A stretch of DNA of 61,221 bases from Candidatus Gastranaerophilales bacterium. GTDB taxonomy: Bacteria > Cyanobacteriota > Vampirovibrionia > Gastranaerophilales > Gastranaerophilaceae. Below, in pieces: positions 9,560 through 19,400 of this stretch. The notes under the pieces are model-generated. The model was not told the origin of the DNA and ran no database searches. It worked only from the letters and a program-made list of their open reading frames with translations. The translations under genes and the position numbers were made by a program. The DNA is taken from assembly GCA_947587615.1 (NCBI GenBank), contig CANPYC010000010.1, positions 1 through 61,221 of the forward strand. The letters run 5' to 3'. Numbering within the stretch: position 1 is the first letter of the stretch; every line of letters starts with the position of its first letter.

Positions 9560-9572
9560 ATATGGCGGGAAC
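9560..9572. repeat. 13-bp direct repeat of the tRNA-Asp 3' end (attachment-site-like)
   Basis: ATATGGCGGGAAC here is identical to 10180-10192, which covers the 3' end (CCA end and acceptor stem) of tRNA-Asp. The two copies bracket the recombinase remnant by 620 bp. This is the pattern left by site-specific integration into a tRNA gene, although 13 bp is short. Confidence 0.4.
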
Positions 9573-9609
9573 TATGTTGCTAATTTTGAACCATACTTAA
9601 ATAAATTAA

Positions 9610-10128
9610 AATCAGAATTTGAAACAAAAACGTCACAAAAGGTTATTTTCAGGCTTAAATTCCTGCAACAAAATAAATACACAGAGTAAAAACGACTATC
9701 AAGAACATGCAAGCACTGAAATAATGAAACAAATAAACACACTTCAAAGCAGAATTGAAAAATTATATGAAGATAAGTGTGATGGCAGTGTAAGTGAAGA
9801 TTTTTGGTTGAAAATGAATAAAAAATGGCATGCTGAAAAAACAGAGTTAATTAACCATCTGCAACGAATGAATAGAGCAGATGAAGAATTTTACGCATTA
9901 ACTGAAATGCTATTAAAATTTTGCAAGAATGCCCATGAAATGTATCTTAAAGGAACAGAGGAAGAAAAACGCTTTATTACTTCAACCGTTGTATCGAATA
10001 TTACTTACTATGATAAAAACCTAAATATAGAGCTGTTTCCAGTCTTTTATATATTATCTGATTTAATCAAGGAAGAAGATAAAAATTTGCTACTCTCGAA
10101 CCAGTCGAAACTCAATCAGAGTGCATAA
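9610..10128 (+). pseudogene. C-terminal remnant of a serine site-specific recombinase
   Basis: The frame (open from 9610; first possible start is TTG 9619) gives about 170 residues. It begins with RLFSGLNSCNK, which resembles the start of the recombinase zinc-ribbon domain, then jumps into the coiled region (LQSRIEKLYEDKCDGSVSED, then FWLKMNKKWHAEK) and the tail (GTEEEKRFITSTVVSNI) typical of large serine recombinases. The catalytic resolvase domain with its active serine, the recombinase domain and most of the zinc-ribbon cysteines are absent, so the protein cannot recombine DNA. It is probably a remnant of the element that brought in the neighbouring accessory genes. Confidence 0.65.
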
Positions 10129-10132
10129 AAAA

Positions 10133-10148
10133 AGCACCCGAAGGTGCT
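10133..10148 (+). terminator. hairpin followed by T-rich tract
   Basis: AGCACC and GGTGCT form a 6-bp stem closed by CGAA, followed by T-rich DNA (TAATTTTAATTTTTT). It follows the recombinase remnant and also lies just beyond the tRNA-Asp gene, which points toward it from the other strand. Confidence 0.55.
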
Positions 10149-10179
10149 AATTTTAATTTTTTAATTTTTTAATTTTTAT

Positions 10180-10192
10180 ATATGGCGGGAAC
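10180..10192. repeat. 13-bp direct repeat within the tRNA-Asp 3' end
   Basis: Partner of 9560-9572, identical over 13 bp. It spans the encoded CCA end and part of the acceptor stem of tRNA-Asp. Confidence 0.4.
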
Positions 10193-10260
10193 GACGGGGC
10201 TCGAACCCGCGACCTCTTGCGTGACAGGCAAGCGCTCTAACCAAACTGAGCTACGCTCCC
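10184..10260 (-). tRNA. tRNA-Asp (GUC)
   Basis: Reading the minus strand, the acceptor arm is GGGAGCG paired with CGTTCCC (one G-U pair), followed by G and an encoded CCA. The anticodon stem CTTGC/GCAAG encloses the loop CTGTCAC with anticodon GTC. The T arm has GGTTCGAGCCC. Length is 77 nt. A promoter lies 60 bp upstream. The 3' end is duplicated at 9560-9572. Confidence 0.95.
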
Positions 10261-10319
10261 ATCCATATTAAATTTTCAATTTTCATTTATTCTAACAATT
10301 TTAGAATATTGTATGTATA

Positions 10320-10348
10320 CTTATACTATTTTAATTGTAATTTGTCAA
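10320..10348 (-). promoter_or_regulatory. sigma70-type promoter for tRNA-Asp
   Basis: On the minus strand TTGACA (10348-10343), a 17-bp spacer and TATAAG (10325-10320) point toward the tRNA-Asp gene. Confidence 0.65.
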
Positions 10349-10435
10349 TACTAAGAACTACATTGTTTTTTTTGTTGATTTTTATTTGATGAATTTTTAT
10401 TTCAGACATTTATACTCAGCTTTCAGTAAACAATT

Positions 10436-10696
10436 TTACTGTGCTTGAGCGTAAACGCTTACCTGTTTTCTTGTTCTTCTGTAAGGCTCAAATTTAACTA
10501 CGCCATCCACAAGAGCAAAAAGTGTATTATCTTTACCCATGCCAACGTTGTTTCCTGCATGAATTTTTGTACCTTTTTGTCTAACAATGATGTTGCCTGC
10601 AACAACTTGTTCATTGGCGAATTTTTTAACGCCTAATCTCTTGCTTTCGGAATCTCTACCGTTCTTAGATGAACCTACACCCTTTTTATGTGCCAT
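10436..10696 (-). CDS. rpmA: 50S ribosomal protein L27
   Basis: The protein is 86 aa, starting [20 protein letters not shown] and containing [20 protein letters not shown] and [20 protein letters not shown], the universal L27 blocks. L27 sits by the peptidyl-transferase centre of the large subunit, and its flexible N-terminus reaches the tRNA ends. There is no N-terminal propeptide of the kind processed in Firmicutes. The gene lies 3 nt after the rplU stop, forming the usual rplU-rpmA pair transcribed from the strong promoter at 11129-11157. Confidence 0.97.
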   Translation of the reverse strand: MAHKKGVGSSKNGRDSESKRLGVKKFANEQVVAGNIIVRQKGTKIHAGNNVGMGKDNTLFALVDGVVKFEPYRRTRKQVSVYAQAQ

Positions 10697-10699
10697 TTC

Positions 10700-11056
10700 T
10701 TATTCTCCTGCTTCTTCAGTTTCTTCACTCTTAGCACCTTTTGCTTTTGTGTTGATTTTGTTAATCATAACACGAGTGAATTGTTGTCTGTGACCTTGTT
10801 TAACTCTAGTGCCCTTTTTAGGACGTTGTTTGTAAACAATTACTTTTTTAAGTTTGTCATTTTTAACAACGGTACCGTCAACCGTAGCAGAAGCTACATA
10901 GGGTCTGCCAACTTTTGATTTTTTACCGTTAACAAGCATAACGATTTTATCAAAAGTTACTTTATCATCAGCTTTAACATCCAATAACTCGATATCAACA
11001 TATCTGCCTTCTTCGAGTTTGTATTGTTTTCCGCCTGTTTCAACTATTGCGTACAT
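10700..11056 (-). CDS. rplU: 50S ribosomal protein L21
   Basis: The 118-aa protein has the L21 blocks [45 protein letters not shown] and [20 protein letters not shown]. It binds 23S rRNA in the large subunit. After the conserved core there is a short Lys/Glu-rich C-terminal extension. AAAGGAC lies upstream of the ATG. The roughly 65-nt leader contains a small GCCTCGTTAGGC hairpin that could be regulatory, but no known L21 leader motif is firmly identified. Confidence 0.97.
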   Translation of the reverse strand: MYAIVETGGKQYKLEEGRYVDIELLDVKADDKVTFDKIVMLVNGKKSKVGRPYVASATVDGTVVKNDKLKKVIVYKQRPKKGTRVKQGHRQQFTRVMINKINTKAKGAKSEETEEAGE

Positions 11057-11128
11057 TGTGTGTCCTTTCTTTTAAGGGATCGTAGCCTAACGAGGCATTT
11101 TGACACGACCAACCTATCTGCATTTATT

Positions 11129-11157
11129 AATATATCTAAGACAAAATTTTATGTCAA
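11129..11157 (-). promoter_or_regulatory. strong sigma70-type promoter for rplU-rpmA
   Basis: A perfect -35 TTGACA (11157-11152), an exact 17-bp spacer and -10 TATATT (11134-11129) lie on the minus strand, about 73 bp before the rplU start. This is the best promoter match seen in the window, as expected for a ribosomal operon. Confidence 0.8.
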
Positions 11158-11174
11158 TACTGTTTTAAAAAAAC

Positions 11175-11882
11175 TTAATTAACAAGTTTTATCATTTCTT
11201 CAACTGCACTGTTAATCCCGATAAACACAGCTTTTGAGATAATGCTGTGACCGATATTTAATTCACAAAGTCCTTTGATTTCTTTCATCAAATAAACATT
11301 TTGATAATTAAGCCCATGACCTGCATTAACTTTTAAACCGAGCCCCTGAGCGAGTTTTGCCCCGTTAGAAAGTTTTTCAAATTCAGCTTTATAGTTGCCT
11401 TTTTCAAAAGCATTTGAAAAACTGCCCGTATGAAGCTCTATATAATCACTTTCAATAAATTTTGAAGCTTGAATTTGTTTTTCATCAGGGTCTATAAAAA
11501 GGCTTACTTTAATTCCTTTATCTTTCAAAGGTTTAATAAACTCTTTTAAATATTCTTTTTGAGAATTAACATCCAGACCGCCTTCCGTGGTAATTTCCTG
11601 TCTGCGCTCGGGTACTAAACAAACGCTATGGGGGATTATATCAAGTGCGATTTGTTGAATTTCTTTTGTAGCCGCCATCTCAAGATTTATATTTGCACCA
11701 AGCGCTTTGATGTCATATAAATCTTTATCTTTAATATGACGTCTGTCCTCTCTTAAGTGCATTGTAAGAGCGGAGACATCATGTTTTAAAATTATTTTTG
11801 CAGCCTCGACAAGATTAGGTTCAATTCCTCCTCTTGCGTTTCTTAAGGTTGCTATATGGTCAATATTTACTCCTAATTTCAT
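11175..11882 (-). CDS. pdxJ: pyridoxine 5'-phosphate synthase
   Basis: This 235-aa TIM-barrel protein starts MKLGVNIDHIATLRNARGG, with the PdxJ motif GVNIDHIATLR holding the catalytic His. ALTMHLREDRRHI and ELHTGSFSNAF are further PdxJ blocks, and NAGHGLNY carries a second catalytic His. PdxJ condenses 1-deoxyxylulose 5-phosphate with 3-amino-1-hydroxyacetone 1-phosphate to give pyridoxine 5'-phosphate, the last ring-forming step of DXP-dependent vitamin B6 synthesis. The length is normal. It is divergently transcribed from the gene at 12020 and lies upstream of rplU on the same strand. Confidence 0.96.
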   Translation of the reverse strand: MKLGVNIDHIATLRNARGGIEPNLVEAAKIILKHDVSALTMHLREDRRHIKDKDLYDIKALGANINLEMAATKEIQQIALDIIPHSVCLVPERRQEITTEGGLDVNSQKEYLKEFIKPLKDKGIKVSLFIDPDEKQIQASKFIESDYIELHTGSFSNAFEKGNYKAEFEKLSNGAKLAQGLGLKVNAGHGLNYQNVYLMKEIKGLCELNIGHSIISKAVFIGINSAVEEMIKLVN

Positions 11883-11948
11883 AATAAAAATATACTACAA
11901 GAAAAAAATTATAATCAAATTAATATAAAAATTTACAAAATTTACAAT

Positions 11949-11977
11949 TTGTTATACTTGCGACATGTTTATAATAT
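11949..11977 (+). promoter_or_regulatory. sigma70-type promoter for the 12020 operon
   Basis: TTGTTA (11949-11954), a 17-bp spacer and TAATAT (11972-11977) are followed by an overlapping TATAAT (11975-11980). The TTG start of the next gene is about 43 bp downstream. Confidence 0.5.
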
Positions 11978-12019
11978 AATTTCTTTTAGTAGTGTATAAC
12001 CCTTTTTAGGATAATTATT

Positions 12020-15000
12020 TTGATCTGTCCGAAATGTAAAACGCATGTGTCAGCAAATGAATCTGTTTGCCCTACTTGTAAATTAAGATTGATTTTCAAA
12101 TGTCCGAGATGTCAATCTCTTACTCGTATTGGTTCTGTGAGCTGCAAAAAATGCGGTTATATTTTTGTAAAATTTTGCCCTAAGTGCAAAAGTGCAAATT
12201 TTGTCAGTGCGGATGTTTGCAGAAAATGTAAAAACGTGTTTGAAAAAAGGGATATAAATGCCCCTATAATCAAGAATACAAACAGGTATGACGAAAAAAA
12301 AGAAATTCAAAAAAATTCACAAAAAAATTTGCCGGCTTCAAATCCTCAAAAACAGGGCTCAAGTGAACAAATAAAACAAAATAAACCGTTTTTGTTTTAC
12401 ATTGATTTTATAAATCTTGTTGAAATTTTTGAAAAGTATAAAAAAGACGAATTTAAGCTCAAAGTTACTCAAAATATTAAAACTACGATAAAAATTGTCT
12501 TTGACACGCAGTGCGAGTTTGTTAACAGCCATTGTATAATTTTTAAATATCATCATGTAAAATCACAAAAATTAATTGATAAAATTAAGCAATTTGAACT
12601 TGAATTTTCAAAGTTTAATGAAATCTTAGAACGTACACTTGATGCGGGTTTAACTTATAAATTTGCAATTTCTACAATCGAAGAAGTTAAAAGAAATAAC
12701 AACATCCCTCCACAGCTTAAATACGGACAAAACAGGGATATCATAATCTCAAGCGGTGTTTATCCGAAACTTAGCAGCGAATTATCAATAATCAAACTTG
12801 CAAATGACGTCTATAAAGTTGTTTATATTGAGCAAAAACCCGAATTTGAGCAAAGCGAAGATGAAAAATATGATAAAGCGCTTGATATAATCCTTAATAA
12901 TTTATCGGATAGTGCTTCAAAAATCAGGGCAATTTCTCTGAATGCCCAAAGGGGTGTCGGTAAAACACACCTTTTAAATGACCTATACTATAAAATTAAC
13001 CGAATTAAAGAGCATAACACTCTTGTTTTGTATGCTCAATGTTCCGCTTTGACACAGGTTAGTCCTTACGGGCTTATACAAAGCTTTTTTGCAAGATTTT
13101 TGGAATGCAGTGTTGTTTTAGAAGAAGAAATTGACGAAAAAGCTTTTGAAACAAAAATATTGGAAAAATTTAAAATAGATTCAATTACGCAAGAAAATCT
13201 CCAAACCCTTATAAATCTTATCTATCCTACTAAAAAAGACTACTTTGAAAATATTTTGATTAACAAAGAAATTACCTATAAATATCTGAAAAATATTTTC
13301 GATTTTCTCAAGGAAAATAAAAATATTGTCTTGATAATTGACGACTTTGATTTAATCGACGAGTCATCCTGGGGCTTTTTGAAACATCTTGTCAACTCCG
13401 ATTACTTTGAAAACGGCGCTAAGATGATTTTAGGCTATAAGAACCAGCATTCAATTTCAATGTATTTTCAGTCAAACAAGCTAAATGATACAAACTGTCT
13501 GAATATTTCTTTAAGAAAGCTCAATACGCTTGACTCTAAAGGCTTTATTAAAAAAATCTTAGGTCAAAAAGCACAAATTCCAAACGAATTAATTTCTCAA
13601 ATTGCCTATAATGCGCAAGGCAATATTGCCTATATAGAGCAAATTATTCAATATTTATTTGAAAGAAAAATATTAATCATTACTGAAAAAATTGTAAAAC
13701 TGAACCCCGAATTTAAAGAAGAAATAAAAATCCCCGATACTTTGGAAAAATGTTTTTTTGAAAGATTGGAATTTTTAAAAGCACATGCAATTAAAGAATA
13801 TATATTCTTAAATACAGCTTCTTTATTGGGAGACAGGCTTGATTATAAACTTCTTGCAAATGTTTTTGAGATGAGCGAAAATGTTTTCTTTGAAACCGTG
13901 TCAAAACTTGAAAAAAAAGGTTATCTGAAGCGCAAGTTTGATGATATTTACGGTTTTAAAAACTCTCTGACCTGGTCATATTGCTATATCAAAGCAAAAG
14001 AAGAGGAAATAATCAAAGAAGACGCTAAAAAACTTTTGCTTGCGCTTAGTGATAAAACAATTACAACTCCTTTAATTTGTCCGATTTTAGCTCAAATAAT
14101 CGGAAACAGTACTCTTGCTTTTAATCTTTGGACTAAAAATCTTCAATATGCAAGCTATATAGGAGATGTGAATATCTATGCAATGGCGCAGAAACAAAGC
14201 TTGATACTTTTGGAAAACGTTAAACTTGACAATTTTAAATATGTAAAAAACAATATCTGCGAAAGGCTCGGAAAACTTGTATATATAAAAAATCCCCAGG
14301 AAGCAAAAGACTATTTGTCTAATGCAATTGTAACAAGTCAGAAAAGTAATAATATAAACAAAGTTATTGATTTATCGGGCTATTTGGTTAAAAGTGCATA
14401 CCTTACACAAGACTACACCGGTGTTATAGAAGTTGTTGACAATGTTTTACAATATTTTACAAAAAACGAAAATTCCACTCAAAAAAAAGCTGTTGTCGAA
14501 TTGCAGAATGTTCTGATAAAAACAAGGAAATTGCCTGCAATGCTTAAATTGGGCTCTTGGGAAGAAATTACAAGCATGGTTAACAGTGAAATTAATCCGA
14601 TATTGCAAAGACAGCTCAATTTCTTCACAAAACACAAATGGGTAAATAATAATGAAATATTTTACTCCTGGATTGAATCCAACATAACGCTTTCTCAAAG
14701 CTATGCTCAACAAGGCTCCGCTCTTGCGTTTGAATTGATTTCCGAAATTGAAAAAGTATTACAAAAAGAAAAAGGTGAAAAAATCGACTTCCTTAAAGTA
14801 AGACTTGCTTATGCGGCTTGTATGGCAAATACTTCAAGGGGCTATTTTGACGAATCGGATAAAATTCTTCAAGAAATCGTAAAAGATTATTCAAACATTT
14901 TTGACAATCCTAATTTAGTTTGTGAGTGGAATACGGTATATTTAATTAATAAAATTTTAAGAGGGGACTTTGCCACAATAAAAGAAGATCTCTTTGAAGC

Positions 15001-15628
15001 AACTGCTTATGCAAATAATTGCGGGGATGAGCTTTCCAAGAATTTATTTAAAACTTTTTTAGCTTATGTATTTTTGGAAGAAAAATCTTATTTAAAAGCA
15101 ATTGAAATTGCAACAAGTCAAATGCAGTTTTTCTCGTCTAAAAAAGTCGCCTTTGGTGCACTTCTGGCATGGTATATCAGCGCCGCTGCAACAGCAAACA
15201 ATAAAGCAGACAGATATTGCATTGAAATTTGTGAGAAGGCTGTTAAGATTTGTGAAAATGCACACAATAATAATTTTTATTTTAAAATATTATTCCAAGA
15301 GCTTTTGGCAAAATCATACTTAAAATTAAACGATAAAGAAAATGCGCAAATGTATTGTGATTTAGCGATGGAAAACGCAAAAAATAATCAATTAATATAT
15401 CTTCAAATAAGGTTAAACGACTTGAAAACAAAGATATTAAGAGAAATGCTCGACGCTGTTGTTGAAGCTCAAAAATATGAGTATGCTCAAAATATTATAA
15501 AGATGTATAATAGAACAATAGATATGGCAAAAAACCTGAATTTGAAAAATTATATAAAAAAGGTTGAAAAAGAGCTTACTTCTTTTAGGGCTCACTGCCA
15601 ATTAAATCGAATCATAGAGGATAAGTAA
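12020..15628 (+). CDS. zinc-ribbon / degenerate cyclase-like / STAND-type ATPase with TPR-like helical C-terminus
   Basis: The 1202-aa protein opens at TTG 12020 with AGGA about 9 nt upstream. Residues 1-75 carry a run of CxxC pairs (CPKC, CPTC, CPRC, CKKC, CPKC, CRKC), that is, three double zinc ribbons. Residues 125-275 look like a worn class III nucleotide-cyclase fold (YIDFINLVEIFEKY at the start, IIISSGVYPKL near the end) without convincing metal-binding aspartates. An ATPase follows with Walker A NAQRGVGKTHLL (about 309-320) and Walker B IVLIIDDFD (about 436-444). The last 500 residues are repetitive helices resembling TPRs. Proteins of this plan (cyclase-AAA-TPR) are signalling regulators; target and signal are unknown. 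It is followed directly by the acyltransferase gene (ATG at 15629 abutting the stop). Confidence 0.7.
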   Translation: MICPKCKTHVSANESVCPTCKLRLIFKCPRCQSLTRIGSVSCKKCGYIFVKFCPKCKSANFVSADVCRKCKNVFEKRDINAPIIKNTNRYDEKKEIQKNSQKNLPASNPQKQGSSEQIKQNKPFLFYIDFINLVEIFEKYKKDEFKLKVTQNIKTTIKIVFDTQCEFVNSHCIIFKYHHVKSQKLIDKIKQFELEFSKFNEILERTLDAGLTYKFAISTIEEVKRNNNIPPQLKYGQNRDIIISSGVYPKLSSELSIIKLANDVYKVVYIEQKPEFEQSEDEKYDKALDIILNNLSDSASKIRAISLNAQRGVGKTHLLNDLYYKINRIKEHNTLVLYAQCSALTQVSPYGLIQSFFARFLECSVVLEEEIDEKAFETKILEKFKIDSITQENLQTLINLIYPTKKDYFENILINKEITYKYLKNIFDFLKENKNIVLIIDDFDLIDESSWGFLKHLVNSDYFENGAKMILGYKNQHSISMYFQSNKLNDTNCLNISLRKLNTLDSKGFIKKILGQKAQIPNELISQIAYNAQGNIAYIEQIIQYLFERKILIITEKIVKLNPEFKEEIKIPDTLEKCFFERLEFLKAHAIKEYIFLNTASLLGDRLDYKLLANVFEMSENVFFETVSKLEKKGYLKRKFDDIYGFKNSLTWSYCYIKAKEEEIIKEDAKKLLLALSDKTITTPLICPILAQIIGNSTLAFNLWTKNLQYASYIGDVNIYAMAQKQSLILLENVKLDNFKYVKNNICERLGKLVYIKNPQEAKDYLSNAIVTSQKSNNINKVIDLSGYLVKSAYLTQDYTGVIEVVDNVLQYFTKNENSTQKKAVVELQNVLIKTRKLPAMLKLGSWEEITSMVNSEINPILQRQLNFFTKHKWVNNNEIFYSWIESNITLSQSYAQQGSALAFELISEIEKVLQKEKGEKIDFLKVRLAYAACMANTSRGYFDESDKILQEIVKDYSNIFDNPNLVCEWNTVYLINKILRGDFATIKEDLFEATAYANNCGDELSKNLFKTFLAYVFLEEKSYLKAIEIATSQMQFFSSKKVAFGALLAWYISAAATANNKADRYCIEICEKAVKICENAHNNNFYFKILFQELLAKSYLKLNDKENAQMYCDLAMENAKNNQLIYLQIRLNDLKTKILREMLDAVVEAQKYEYAQNIIKMYNRTIDMAKNLNLKNYIKKVEKELTSFRAHCQLNRIIEDK

Positions 15629-16459
15629 ATGACAATGGTTGAAACTCCGCAACATTTATACTGCGACACACCACCAACGATATTAAGAAATCGTGAAGAA
15701 AAATTCAGAACTGCAAAAGATGTACCATTTTGGCTTTTTATTGCAGATTTCGTTTTCCCGAGAATGGTTAAAGCAAGGTTTCATTCCATGATGTATAAAG
15801 GTATTGAAAATCTTGAAAACAGGGATAAAACAAAAGCCGTTCTCTTTTACACCAATCACAACAATTGGTGGGACGGGATTGTCGGTTTTAATGTTGCAAG
15901 ATTTATCATGAAAGGTCGTTTGCGCCTTATGATAGAAGAAATGAACAGATTTCCTCTGTTTCAATATATCGGCTGCTTTCCAATTAATAAAAAGACCCCT
16001 CAAGATGCGATTAAGGCTTTAAGATATGCTGTTACAACTCTTGATAAACCCGACATTAACTTCTGGCTTTTTCCGCAAGGAATAATTAGACCTCCACACT
16101 ATCGCCCCGAAGTATTCCAAAGCGGCTTAGCTTATTTAGTTGAAAATGCCGTTAAAAAGTTTGGCGGGGTTAATTTATGTCCGGTTGCAGTTAACTACAC
16201 CTTTTTAAGACAGGATAAACCCGAAGTCGTTCTTGAATTTGGCGCTTGCCAGCCATATTACGATTTTAAATATGACAGAAAAGAATTTTGCCATAAATTA
16301 GAGCGTGAATTTGAACAATTATGCGATAATCAGCAGGCTCAAATATCAAGCGGTAACTTTGAAGGGTATCGATATCTTTATAAGCAAAAACTTAGCTGGT
16401 GGCGAGATATTGAGCGCAGACTCAAAAATATCGGCATGAAAGACTCTAACAAACAATAA
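15629..16459 (+). CDS. PlsC-like 1-acyl-glycerol-phosphate acyltransferase family protein
   Basis: This 276-aa protein has the acyltransferase block I NHNNWWD (NHx4D pattern) near residue 77, a substrate-side block EEMNRFPLFQYIGCFPINK and block III FPQGIIRPP. These are the marks of the PlsC/lysophospholipid acyltransferase superfamily, which moves an acyl chain from acyl-ACP or acyl-CoA to a lipid acceptor at the inner membrane. The third block has FPQG instead of the common FPEG, seen in some lipid A- or carotenoid-type family members, so the acceptor is not certain. The ATG abuts the preceding stop, with GAGGATAA as ribosome site. mfd follows after 2 nt, so the three genes are probably one transcript. 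Confidence 0.8.
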   Translation: MTMVETPQHLYCDTPPTILRNREEKFRTAKDVPFWLFIADFVFPRMVKARFHSMMYKGIENLENRDKTKAVLFYTNHNNWWDGIVGFNVARFIMKGRLRLMIEEMNRFPLFQYIGCFPINKKTPQDAIKALRYAVTTLDKPDINFWLFPQGIIRPPHYRPEVFQSGLAYLVENAVKKFGGVNLCPVAVNYTFLRQDKPEVVLEFGACQPYYDFKYDRKEFCHKLEREFEQLCDNQQAQISSGNFEGYRYLYKQKLSWWRDIERRLKNIGMKDSNKQ

Positions 16460-16461
16460 AA

Positions 16462-19400
16462 ATGGCATTTGAAAACATAACTCTAAAATGTTTGGATAAT
16501 TTTCTAAATTCAAAAGCTAAGTCTAAACTTGTTCTGTCGGGGCTGTTAGCTCCTTTTAATCTGCTTTTAATAAATAAGCTTTTAAAAGATAATAAAAAAG
16601 TTCTTTATATAACTCCTGATGAACAAAGTGCCTTAAAGGCTCAAAAAGATATTGAAAATCTTTTAAATATTAAATCAGAGGTTTTTACTCCTCAAGAAAT
16701 CGGGTTTTACTCGGAACTTGAAAAAAATTATTATATATATCAAGAGCAGATAAATATAATTAATTCTAAACCCGATGTTGTTTTTACCCCTGTAAAATCT
16801 TTATTTGAAAGATATCCCGATATTGATTTTTATAAAAAAAATACAATTAAACTAAAAAAAGGTGAAACAATTGAATATTCTTCAATTGCTCAAAATTTAG
16901 CAAATCTCGGCTATAAAAGAACGGCAAATGTTTCCGATATCGGCGAATTTGCCCTAAGAGGAGATATTTTAGATATCTATACCCTATACAATAACCCTTT
17001 AAGAATAGAGTTTTTCGCCGATGAAATCGTTGATATAAGATTTTTTAATTCGCAAAGTCAAAAAAGTTTTAAGCATGTTGATTGCGCTCAAATTCTTCCT
17101 TTATATAAGTTTATTTTAAATAATGAAAATAAAGATAAGTTTAAAAAATATATATCAAATATTAATTCAAGCGACGATTTTAGAGAAAAAATAAAAAACG
17201 AGCTGATAGAAAAAATTGATGAAATAGGCTACTTTGAAGGAATAGAATACTATCAGAGCAGTTTTGTTAATAAAACAAATTTTTTGTTTGATTTTTTTGA
17301 AGATTATATTTTAATTTTTTTGGAGAGTTCTCAAATATTTTCAAAATTTCAAAATATTGAAGATAATTTTATAAAGAGCTATAATGACGCAATTAAATCA
17401 AATTTGGTTCTTCCGCTTGAAAAATTAAATCACACAAGTTTTGATGAATTTTATAAAAAAACAAAAACTTTTAAACAAATTGCGCTTGATAATTTTTTGG
17501 GTGATGATGATTACGATAAAATAATTGAATTTAACCTTTCTTTAGCGCCGCAATTCTCTTCGAACATTCAAAACGCTTCAAAATTTATAAAAAAATATTT
17601 GAATGATAATTATAAAATTTATATTTGTTCAAATTTTCCAAACAGATTAAAAGAAATTTTTGACGAGCTTGAAATATTTTCAAAAGATATTTTCTATTTC
17701 CCCGATATTTCAACGGGTGGAGCAATTTGTGAAGATGAAAAAATATCAAATGATAAAATTCTTTTCTTGTCGGATAAAGAGCTTTTTAATAAGCATAATA
17801 GAGATATAACAACAAAAAAATATTATTCAAATAAGCAAAGTGCAGACTATATTGATACTATTAACGATATAAAAATTGATGAATATGTAGTCCACGCTAT
17901 CCATGGCATAGGAATTTATAAAGGACTTGTTAAACAAACAATAGACGACACCCAAAAAGATTATCTTGAAATTCAATTTCAAGGTAGCGACAAGCTTTTT
18001 ATGCCCGCAGAGCAGATTAATTTTTTATATCGATACAGAGGCTCGGGTAATGCTAAACCAAAACTCTCTAAAATGGGAGGTACTGCTTGGGAGACAACTA
18101 AAGCAAAAGCTAAAAAAGAAGTTGAGCTAATTGCTTATGACTTATTAGACCTTTATGCAAAAAGAAAAATCTCACAAGGTATTCAATTTGACCCTGACAC
18201 AAACTGGCAGTATGAAATGGAAGAAAATTTTGAATACACCGAAACCCCCGATCAAATGAAGGCAATAATTGAAACCAAAAAGGATATGGAAGATATAAAA
18301 CCTATGGATAGGTTAATTTGCGCCGATGTCGGGTTTGGTAAAACGGAAATTGCACTAAGAGCAATGTTTAAAGCAATTATGAGCGGATACCAAAGCGCTC
18401 TTATTGCTCCTACAACAATACTTACCATGCAGCATTATCAAACTCTAAAAGAACGCTTTGAACCTTTTGATGTTAGAATTGCAGTCTTAAACCGTTTTTG
18501 TACCAAAAAAGAGCAAAAAGAAACGGTTGAAAAAATTAACAACGGCGAAATTGATGCGGTAATTGCAACACACAGGCTTTTGAGCGACGATATTAAATTT
18601 AAAAAATTAGGACTTTTGGTAATTGATGAAGAGCATAAGTTTGGTGTAAGACATAAAGAAAAATTAAAGAAATTTAAAGAAAATATTGACGTACTTTCTC
18701 TCAGTGCTACTCCAATTCCAAGAACCTTAAATATGGCGCTGTCGGGTTTAAAAGATTTATCCGTTATAAATACTCCTCCAAAAAACAGGCTTCCTATTAA
18801 AACTTATGTCGGAGAGTTCTCGCAGACCTATGTAAAAAATGCAATAAATCAAGAAATTCAAAGAGAAGGGCAAGTATATTATCTTTATAATCGAATTGAA
18901 ACGATTTTAAAATTTAAAGAAAAATTATCTCAAATTATTCCAAACGCAAGAATTGCTCTTGCGCATGGGCAAATGCACGAAAAAGAACTTGAAGAAGTTA
19001 TAACAAAATTTGCAAATAAAGAATTTGATGTTTTACTCTCAACAACAATTGTTGAATCAGGGCTTGATATTCCAAACGCAAATACTATGATTATCCATGA
19101 CAGCGACAGGTTTGGTTTAGCGCAGCTCTACCAGCTAAGAGGTAGAGTAGGAAGGTCGGACAGGCAAGCATACTGTTTTTGTTTTTATAAAAAATCAAAA
19201 GAATTAAACGAGCAGGCAAGAAAAAGGCTTGAATCGATTAAAGATTTTGTGAGTCTTGGAAGCGGTTATCAAATTGCGCTTCGTGATATTGAAATCAGAG
19301 GAGTAGGGAATATCTTAGGTACTCACCAGCACGGGCAGATGGTAAATGTGGGCTTTGATACATATTGCAACTTATTAGCCGAATGTATTTCGGATATCAA

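Larger units (their letters stand above)
8644..9609. other. gene-poor stretch between Zorya operon and recombinase remnant
   Basis: No intact gene is seen. The minus strand of the left part (8658-9171) holds short protein-like frames annotated separately. The right part (9180-9609) is AT-rich with no frame of note. The 13-bp copy of the tRNA-Asp end lies at 9560-9572. The stretch looks like degraded mobile DNA. Confidence 0.5.
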
